This document shows, one piece after another, positions 56,560-64,000 of a DNA stretch of 64,000 nt. The notes below the pieces were generated by a model, which saw only the letters and a program-made list of their open reading frames with translations, made no database searches and was not told the origin of the DNA. The stretch comes from Ailurus styani (Eukaryota > Chordata > Mammalia > Carnivora > Ailuridae), in the NCBI GenBank assembly GCA_002007465.1, contig LNAC01000039.1, positions 1,180,997-1,244,996 of the forward strand, given 5' to 3'. Within the stretch, counting starts at the first letter, position 1; every line of letters begins with the position of its first letter. The position numbers and the translations under genes are program-made.

Positions 56560-57360
56560 ATTTGAGTCACCCTCTTAGTCATACCAACATAAGAGAGCCT
56601 CTACTGTCCTGTGGGAATGGGGGCACTTTTGCTAAACCCCTGGAGAGGAAGATCTCATTGCTGGGCAGGAAGTAGGGAAACTTGCACAGGGATTAAAGAA
56701 CCTCTGGGAAATAGGAACTCAGAAAATCAAAACTCCAGTCTCTTCTGTATTGAGGCTGAAGGTTATTAAAACCATTCTGATAATGTAGGACCATTCAAAT
56801 TATTATAACTCTTCAAGAAAAAGACATTAGGACCTTTGTGGTAGTAGTGCCTCCCCAACAGTCACTCATTCATTCTTCTGAAAAGAGCTCATTTTCTTCT
56901 GGGAACTACCATTCCCTAATTCTCGGCCCCTGGGGTTCAGGTAAGACACACTTCCCCCACCTACCCCTACCCCGGCACAGGGAAGAGCCTCAAACATAGG
57001 TCTGTCCAATAAGCGTGTGCCACACCCAGCCCACAGTGTTTGGTTCAGAAATGGCAGGATACAAGTTGGTCTCATGAAAGTCAACCCTGGACAATGACTG
57101 AAACTGTTGGGACAGGGACCCTTCCTTTCCCCTGAAGGTGCCAAACTGATAGGAGGTAAGTCTGGAGCTTCTGGTAGCCATTGCCACCAGAGGGGAGCGT
57201 GTGACAGAGAATAACACAGAAGAAAATTCAGCCAAGAGATGAAAGAGACATACTCCTGACAACATCGTCTGGATCCAGCAGGGTCTGAAGTTAAAATATT
57301 CTTGGACTTGAGCTAAATTTCTGCTGCCTACAACTGAAAGAATCTTTTGGGTTTTTCTTC
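56560..57360. other. No gene recognised
   Basis: Unassigned. Overlapping minus frames at 56866-57144 and 56990-57265 share one GC-richer patch and have no recognisable domain. Confidence 0.4.
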
Positions 57361-57463
57361 AAAAAAATTTTTTTTAATTCTAGTTAGTCAACACACAGTG
57401 TAATATTGGTTTCAGAAGTAGAATTTAGTGATTCATCACTTACATAGAACATCCAGTGCAAAA
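57361..57463 (-). mobile_element. Carnivore L1 3' terminus fragment, antisense
   Basis: AATTCTAGTTAGTCAACACA CAGTGTAATATTGGTTTCAG AAGTAGAATTTAGTGATTCA TCACTTACATAGAACATCCA GTGC agrees with the L1 end at 63120-63220. About 100 bp survive. Confidence 0.85.
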
Positions 57464-57464
57464 G

Positions 57465-58930
57465 AGTCTTGACTGATGAAATTCTACTGGTAAACCCTTG
57501 CTTTGTTCTGGCCTAAGATGTTTAAGTAACCAACCGCTGTAGTGGTTACTCTCAAGAAAGACAGAACTGCCAGGCCCATGGATTTACCAGGCCCTATGGG
57601 ATTCTATGGAATAAATTTTTTCCCAACAAATCAATTCTTTAGCAAGGCACCTAGCCTCAACACTGCTTATTTAAATGCCTTCTTTCTCTCCTCTCTGAGC
57701 TCTCTGAATGTAAGAAGTAAGCATTCAGTAACAGTTTTTTTGTTTTGTTTTGTTTTTTTGGATTGCCACACAAGGTAGCTAGCTCACAGGTGCTCAATTA
57801 TGTAATGACAATTATGTAATGACTGTTTGAAAACAACCTTCAAAAGAAAAATAACAAGTTTGGGTCTGATCAGTCTGTGTCCAAAAGGAATGAAAAAAAA
57901 AAAGGAGAGGCGATCAAGGGGAACAAAGCACAGTAGAAGTAATATTAAACTAAAACAGGCAGTAACTTGCAAAGTTGAGCTTCCAAAGTCAGGTAAATCT
58001 TCACTGCACTCTAGAATATGTCTAACTAAATCCCAACTCCCACTAGAAGCTTCATCATTTTTCTTTTCTTTGAAAAAGCCATTATGGAGGAGGGGGCACC
58101 AGAGAAGGACAGCTAAGATGGTGACTCCCACATAAGTCAGCTTCCTCTTCCCAAATCAGTTTCCAGAAACTCTGCCACATCATGCAATTAAATGAGCACC
58201 CCTCTCCCCGCCCCCCCTCCCCCCGGTCTTCTAGCTCAAAGGAAAGTCCAGAGTCGTGGACAAAGAGATGGCAGCCCTCCTTTGGTGGCTTTCAGTGATA
58301 AATAGCTTCCTGCCCTCACAAACCCTGAACTCATGGAAAAGAATTACTACCTGGAAAAGAGAACCCAGGAAAGGTTTGTAAGTATACCTGGCACAGGGTT
58401 TGTCACACATCTTTGTAGTGAAACGTGGCTGTTGCCTCCTGAGGAGTCCATCAGAACCACTGCACACAGCTGTGGTCATGGAACTCTTCGAAAACTGGGC
58501 CCAAGAAGTGGCCCATCTTTCTGACATCAAGAGACCTGCCATGGAAGAAAAACAGAAACAGCACAGATGGAGCTGCTTTTCAAATCCTGAGGGATGTCCT
58601 GAGATTAGCAGCTTTCCTCTGTGTCGGCCTCAAAGACTTCCTTCACAATTGTTCATAAGCTAGCTCAAGGGATAGGCAGTGAAGTTCACTAAAACAAAAA
58701 CATAACTCAAACATCCAAAACAGCTGGTGGAAATTGTGACTGTCTTAGAGGAGCTGACTTATCTAGCTGAGTCAAAACAAGTGTGAGCGCTTCAAACAGG
58801 CACGAGATCAGAAACCAAATTAGGTGTTTATTGAGTGCTGTCCCTCTTGATTTTTTTCTCCCTTGCCAGACATGAATCTCCTCCATAGCTTCATCCTGAC
58901 AAGGAATAATATCCTTTAGGACACAAGAAT
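57465..58930. other. No gene recognised; several overlapping chance frames
   Basis: A GTTTTGTTTTG run (57737-57760) and a C-rich run (58198-58227) are present. Frames at 57784-58131 (-), 57827-58135 (+), 58231-58542 (-) and 58400-58663 (+) overlap each other on opposite strands and none looks like a known protein. Confidence 0.4.
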
Positions 58931-58939
58931 TGACATTTT

Positions 58940-59460
58940 GGGAAATTCACTTTAAAATAAGGTTTTTGTCCTAATTGTAAAAGTACTTTATGTTATTTAG
59001 AGAAAATTGAGGGGGAAAAACCTAAATAAATAAAACCCCCAATGTTACTATTTCCATTTTGTTCTTCTGACTTATACCCATACCACATAATTTTAAGTAT
59101 TTATGTCTTTATTAAAGGATTCATTTTCATTCTGATTTTTTCACCTAGTGTATTAGGACTATTTCCCCTCATCGTTGGTCTATTCCTCCACAACATTTTT
59201 ATGCCTGCAGATGAACACCATGAGTTATTTAGCTAATGCCAATTGTAAACACTTAGGATATTCCTAATTTTTTGCTTTGGTAAACACGGTTGTGAAGAAT
59301 ATCCTTTTGATAATCTTTGCACAGGTACATAGGAAATTTACTTTCTCTTTTAGGGCACTAAAATTCAGGAAATTACATGGATAGTAATTAGTGTTGAAGG
59401 AGTAGTATAGCCCCTTTCTCCAAGACTTTCTGCCAATTGTCTCCTTTTGCGTATTTTCAG
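58940..59460 (-). mobile_element. Ancient L1-like 3' region, antisense (tentative)
   Basis: TGTTACTATTTCCATTTTGT TCTTCTGACTTATACCC, TCATTTTCATTCTGATTTTT TCACCTAG, CTAATTTTTTGCTTTGGTAA ACACGGTTGTGAAGAATATC C resemble the family at 11735-12240 (CATTGTCAACATTATGGTG, CTCTAATAATTAATGCTGTTTTGAATAT). Confidence 0.4.
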
Positions 59461-59889
59461 ACCAGTTGGACAGCGACTGTTAGAACTTTAAGGCCTTCCT
59501 GGTTTCACAGAAGCTTTTGATTCGGTTAAGTTCATAGTCTCTTCAATTTGCAATGCAGAAACACTGAAATAACAGTTTTTAAAATGCATGGCAAGAGATA
59601 AAAGCAAATAAAATCAATAATTATTAGGGAACATCACTAATCCTGGTAGGGAAAAGAAAATGAAGAACTACATCATAAAAAGGTATCAGGCTGATTACAC
59701 TGGGCCACTCAAAACTTTATCTTCCAGAAAACTCTCAAATTTAGATCATTTGTAGCAGGTTTTACAACCAGAGAAAACTAGCTAAAATTTTCCACTTTCT
59801 TATTTTTCCTATTTTCTAATTCAAAAAGTGAAATGAAACATTCCAAAGGAGAAGACTCTGACATGGCAGTATTACCTCTCATTCTAGAT

Positions 59890-60271
59890 TTACTGCCCAC
59901 ATCGAAAAACAATCGCTTCTGTATTGGCACGAGCCATCCAGCCACTCACCATCGGGAGATGAATCACTCCCCATGAAAAGTCATTCCAGAATTTGGGTAA
60001 CAGAGAAGTTTGCGTCCCGCCAAAAGTTTAGCAAATGCTGGTAAAATCTGGGGAAATCATGATCCTGAAAGCCTGCAATAGTTTCTCGAAGAGTGTCTCT
60101 TAGTAGTCCCTGCACTCTCTGCCCTCTGAAAACAGCATAAGCAACATCATGCACACACAACCCCTGCCAGTTTCCCTTAAAAGTCTCGTTCTCTTCATCA
60201 CCACCAAGTGGAATTAAAAACAGTTGGTCAAGCTCCACTAATCGACAGCTGCTTGCAATTAGATGAAGCAT
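59890..60271 (-). other. Coding-like minus-strand frame, unassigned
   Basis: Frame 60271 to 59981 encodes 96 residues starting MLHLIASSCRLVELDQLFLI, with an in-frame stop immediately before the ATG. The composition is protein-like rather than repeat-like. If the frame shifts by one near 59990, it stays open for about 33 more codons (…FWNDFSWGVIHLPMVSGWMA…) to a TAA at 59892-59890. That would suit a decayed exon or retrocopy with one frameshift. A GTGAGT donor-like motif lies near 59950 on the minus strand. I do not recognise the family, and chance is a real alternative. Confidence 0.22.
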
Positions 60272-60699
60272 TTAGAGCCATTCTCTTAACTACCTTTCCA
60301 ACTGCCTAACCATTCAGCATGAGCAATACACCGTGACAATTTGCCAGAATGTTTAACTTATCTCCATCTCTGGTGGTTTCTATACCTTCCTTATTTTCTT
60401 CAGTCTTCCCACACACTGTCTGACTCTTCCAGTTCCTCTTGTTAAATTAGGGGTATAGAGAGAAGGGATTAGTTGAAACCAGGTCGAGCCGATTTGTGCT
60501 AAGATGGAAAATTCTACCCAGGCAACTATTACAGGGCAGAGTAGATCTTGATGTTTCTCAAAGAGAATGGGGGGAAAATGCCTTTTCTTTTCTCTGCTCT
60601 CTCTCTCTTTTTTTTTAAAACGACGAACTGGAAAGTTTCACTGTCATTTTGCTTCTTAACAGAAATAAGGAAAAATAAAAGTCACTGGACTTTTATAAA

Positions 60700-60880
60700 C
60701 CCTTTCCAATTCTCACAACTTATAAACATTAATTTTAGAATAAGGAGAAAACATATAGATCACTTTGTTCAATTTTTTTCTTTACAAACAAGGCATCCAG
60801 AGCATAGATGCTTTCCTCAACATCACAGAAAAATTGGCAGCACGTGAACTGAATCCAACTCTCCTGATTCTCAGTCCCGA
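60700..60880 (-). mobile_element. Possible MIR, antisense (weak)
   Basis: TTTACAAACAAGGCATCCAG AGC, TCCTCAACATCACAGAAAAA TTGGCAG and GAACTGAATCCAACTCTCCT GATTC loosely follow antisense MIR (TTTACAGATGAGGAAACTGAGG, TTGCCCAAGGTCACACAGC, GATTCGAACCCAGG). Confidence 0.4.
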
Positions 60881-61739
60881 TGGACTGGTGCTGCTCCAAC
60901 TCCCTTCTCTAAAGAGAAAATCTTCCCATCTCTAGAAGGAGCCAGAGGCCAGGACGAGGCCAAGATATGCCCTATCCAGGGGATAAAACTGCAGTCCTCC
61001 CAAGATTCTCGAGCCAGAAACCAATCTTAGAGCTTAAAGTAGAAAGGAAAACAGACATGATATGGCTTCTCTTTTCCAATTATTTTTCTCACTACCCCAT
61101 GCACACACGGAGGAAAAAGACTGTCTGCAAACTTAACCATATTTTATGTTTTATCTCCACCTCAACTTTGCTGAAGTTTATCCCCATCTTACCCTCATTT
61201 GGCCAATTTTGTAGTCGAAGGTAGGAAGGGAAGGGAAAAGAAATGAGAGAAATGGAGGCAGGGAGTCAGTGGAAGGAAGCAGTTATACCCACTCAAAATG
61301 CAGGAAGTTAGAAAGAGAGCTGGGACAAGAACGGGAACCCTCCCACTCCAGACCTCATGCTCACAGCCCTGGCTTTTCCATTCACAACTCTTTCTGAAGC
61401 TAATCCCCTCATCTCCAGAAATAACCTCACAACCTCACACCTCTGGTCCAGTCCTGTGGGTAGTTGTAAGAGTCTTCTTTCTGTACCCGTGGGCATGCTA
61501 GAACATCAATTCACTTTCTCCTTAAACTCCTATTTCCATTATACTTACAATAGAAAGTTATCCTCATTTCTGGTTCAAAGTGTTTTTGTTGATCATTTCA
61601 TTATGCTTCTCTAGACTCTCTACATATATGTCCCTGCTATATATACAGACACTGATAATATGTCCCAGCTGCATTTACATAGAGAGATATAGAAGTGATA
61701 GAGATGTTTAAAATTTTCCTGTGACTATCATGTTTTAAT

Positions 61740-61810
61740 TGTTTAAAAAATTATATATAAATATATATTATATATAAAAGTTAATTATATACATACATAC
61801 ATATATATAA
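61740..61810. repeat. AT-rich / (ACAT)n low complexity
   Basis: TATATA-rich stretch ending in ACATACATACATATATATAA, directly before the RPL6 retropseudogene. AT-rich sites suit L1-endonuclease insertion. Confidence 0.9.
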
Positions 61811-61816
61811 TTCTGG

Positions 61817-62697
61817 CTCTTTCCCATCTTGCAATATGGCAGGTGAAAAGGCTGAGAAACCAGAGAGGAAGGAGAAGAAACCCTAAACCAAGAAGGCTGA
61901 TGCCATGGCAAAGTTAAAAGCATAACCTCAAGGCCAAAATGCTCAACAGGGAAAGTCTCGCTGAAGCCAAAATCCCATCGTGATCAAAGGAATTGTCAAA
62001 TATTCCTGATCTGCTCTGTACAAGAAGTATTCGGCAACTCAATTCAGGATTGAAAAGAAAAAGGAGAAAGTTCTTGCGACTGTCACGAACCTGGTTGGCA
62101 GTAACGAGAATGGTGGCCTCAACAGGCTCAACTTCACAAACACCTAGACGCTATCCTACTGGGAAGGTTCCTCAAAAGCTGTGGAGACAGAGCAAAAACC
62201 CGTCAGGCAGCAGGTGAAAGAACTGAGCTACCATCCCCCCCAGGACCATTCTGATCATCCTCCCTCTGCACAGCAAGATAAAATAGTGGTCTTCTCAAAG
62301 CGTCTGAGCTGGGCTTGCCACTTGTGACTGGACCTCTGATCATCACCAAATTCTCTAGCATACAACACAGGAGACATTCGTCATCACCACCTCCCCCAGA
62401 ATTGGTATCAGTGATGTGAAATCCAAAACATCTCACGGGTGCTGACTTCAGGCAGAAGCAGTTATGTAAAGACCCGACGCCAGGAAGGTGAGATCTTTGA
62501 CAGAGAAACACAAGCTTTTAGCACCACACAAGGTTGATCAGGGGTGGACACCCAAATTCTGCCTCAAATCAAAAGCTGGTCCTCAACTCCAGGGCTAGCT
62601 CCATTCTGTGTTTTCTCTCACCAATGTAGTTCATCCTCATAAAGTGGTGTCCTAAATTTCTTACAAAGAATCAAATAACTGATATGTTTCAAAAAAA
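61817..62697 (+). pseudogene. RPL6P: RPL6 processed pseudogene
   Basis: A retrocopy of the mRNA for ribosomal protein L6 of the large subunit. It starts in the 5' UTR (CTCTTTCCCATCTTGCAA), with the ATG at 61836 giving MAGEKAEKPERKEKKP and then a TAA stop at codon 17. Later pieces still read as L6 in shifting frames: VLATV (near 62070), a GGRHRGKRV-like region now broken near 62250, GEIFD (62486-62500), and an ending PHKVVS before TAA at 62653-62655, where the parent has PHKLVF. A short A-run (62690-62697) follows a decayed 3' UTR. ATAATTCTGG (61807-61816) and ATTATTCTGG (62697-62706) form a target duplication. Intronless, A-tailed and multiply disabled, so no product is expected. Confidence 0.93.
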
Positions 62698-62709
62698 TTA
62701 TTCTGGTTG

Positions 62710-63110
62710 GTGTTAGTACTACAAGTATAAGCTGATCAATCTGACATAAGTATATTACAAATATTACAGATAATTATTAAATAGATAAATACATTGTATT
62801 GGAAATTAGTCTTTTAATGAATTCAATGACATTGGTTTTTATCCCAATTAATTCATGTATCTATGATTTATTATTAATAATACACTATGGCAATTTTCAG
62901 AATCACATCTTTTCCCAATTTTTCATTTTTATAGAGGTAAGCACTGAGAAAATGCTTGTGTCATCCACATAAATATATACAGGAAATAGAAGTTTTGTTA
63001 CAGAAATGACCCTAAATTCTAGGGTCTCCTTCCTAATTATATACCAAAATGACAAAGTGCTCCATCATCAAAAATTATTTTAAAACCCTACCTGCTGACT
63101 GCATATTTAG
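62710..63110. other. No gene recognised; AT-rich
   Basis: Very AT-rich unassigned sequence between the retropseudogene and the L1. Confidence 0.5.
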
Positions 63111-63114
63111 GGAC

Positions 63115-63553
63115 TCTCTCAATTTTTTTAATTTAAATTCAATTAATTAACATATAGTGTATTATTAGTTTCAGAGGTAGCATTTAGCGATTCAGCATTT
63201 GCATCTAACACCCAGTGCTCATTACATCACATGCCCTCCTTAACATCCATCATCCTGTTACCTCATCCCCTCACCTCCACTCCAGTAACCCTCCGTTTGT
63301 TTCCTATAGTTTAGAGTCTCATGGTTTGTCTCCCTCTCTGATTTTGTCTCATTTTATTTTTCCCTCCCTTCTCCTATGATCCTCTTTCTGTTTCTTAAAT
63401 TCTACATGAGTGAAGTCATATGGTAATTGTCTTTCCCTGATTGACTTATTTCACTTAACATAATACCCGCTAGTTCCATCCACATTTTTGCAAATGGTAA
63501 GATCTCTTTTTTTGATGTCTGAGTAATATTCCATTGTATATATAGACAACTTC
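63115..63553 (-). mobile_element. Carnivore L1 3' end, part 1, antisense
   Basis: Starts at the L1 3' end (TTTAATTTAAATTCAATTAA TTAACATATAGTG, TTATTAGTTTCAGAGGTAG, CACCCAGTGCTCATTACATC), then TCATATGGTAATTGTCTTTC CCTGATTGACTTATTTCACT TAACATAATACC and AGTAATATTCCATTGTATAT ATAGACAAC. This is the standard carnivore L1 tail read backwards, less diverged than the old L1M pieces. It is cut by a Can-SINE. Confidence 0.96.
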
Positions 63554-63732
63554 TTTTTTTTTTAAGATTATTTATTTATTTATTTGACAGAGAGAGAGAG
63601 AGAGAGATCACAAGTAGGCAGAGATGCAGGCAGAGAGAGAGGGGGAAGCAGGCTCCCTGCTGAGCAGAGAGCCCGATGCGGGCCTCGATCCCAGGACCCT
63701 GAGATCATGATCTGAGCTGAAAGCAGAGGCTT
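63554..63732 (-). mobile_element. Can-SINE, young type, 5'-truncated, in L1
   Basis: T-run and AAGATTATTTATTTATTTAT then an (AG)n stretch, CACAAGTAGGCAGAGATGCA and GATCATGATCTGAGCTGAAA GCAGAGGCT. On its own strand the usual GGGGCGCCTGGGTGGCTCAG TGGGTTAA head is missing. No target duplication is evident and about a dozen L1 bases at the joint are absent. Confidence 0.96.
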
Positions 63733-64000
63733 TCTGTCGATGGTCATCTAGGCTCTTTCAATAGTTTAGCTATTGTGGACATTGCTGCTATAAACATTGG
63801 GATACATGCCCCCTTTGGATCCCCCCTTCGGATCACTATGTTTGTATTCTTTGGATAAATACCTAGTAGTGCAATTGCTAGGGTGTAGGGTATCTCTATT
63901 TTCAGCTTTTTGAGGACCCTCCATGCTGTTTTCCAGAGTGGCTACACCAGCTTGCATTCCCACCAACAATGTAGGAGGGTTCCCCTTTCTCCACATCCTT
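63733..64000 (-). mobile_element. Carnivore L1 3' end, part 2, antisense, runs off window
   Basis: Continues from part 1: TTCTGTCGATGGTCATCTAG GCTCTTTCAATAG, ATTGCTGCTATAAACATTGG GATACATGCCCCC, TTTGGATAAATACCTAGTAG TGCAATTGC and CACCAACAATGTAGGAGGGT TCCCCTTTCTCC. On the minus strand this is the ORF2 C-terminal region. The element continues beyond 64000. Confidence 0.96.

Noticed and set aside
61993..62217. 74-codon plus frame
   Set aside because: A shifted frame inside the RPL6 retropseudogene.

Overview
The window is nuclear DNA from a carnivoran mammal and most resembles a mustelid or close relative. It holds 18 tRNA-Lys-derived Can-SINEs, which are diagnostic of Carnivora. Ten are a younger type with a GTGGGTTAAAGCC head and a GCCTACTTGTGATCTC body, which I associate with mustelids (inference from remembered consensus). 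Eight are an older type with a GTTAAGCATCTG or GTTGAGCATCTG head. No intact protein-coding gene, tRNA gene or CRISPR array is visible. All open frames are short and are explained by repeats or chance, so the 64 kb is intergenic or deep intronic sequence.

Layout. 1-15 kb: mostly unassigned single-copy sequence with old L2 and MIR pieces, three Can-SINEs and an antisense MaLR-type LTR. 15-27 kb: repeat-dense, with a MER2/Tigger1 element, a 260-bp purine tract, a probable retrocopy that holds a tiny U2 snRNA pseudogene, a run of Can-SINEs, ancient L1 pieces, and an L2 broken by a second MER2 and a Can-SINE. 27-40 kb: sparser, with L2, MER5A and SINEs, and an assembly gap of 204 N. 40-51 kb: two large L1 3' fragments, MIRs, Can-SINEs, an N-junction false duplication, and an L2 split by an ERVL-type LTR. 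51-57 kb: an MLT1-type LTR, a long L2 and a clear MER5A. 57-64 kb: L1 tails, a weak coding-like frame, a ribosomal protein L6 retropseudogene, and a carnivore L1 with a nested Can-SINE at the right edge.

No genes act together here. What can be read is a history of insertions: L2 and MIR first, then MER2, MER5A and MaLR/ERVL LTRs, then L1 and old Can-SINEs, and last the young Can-SINEs with near-perfect target-site duplications. The best single object is a 38-nt 5' fragment of U2 snRNA with a perfect 16-bp target-site duplication and no A-tail. I see no new multi-gene system. Family names are from remembered consensus sequences, and boundaries of old repeats are approximate.
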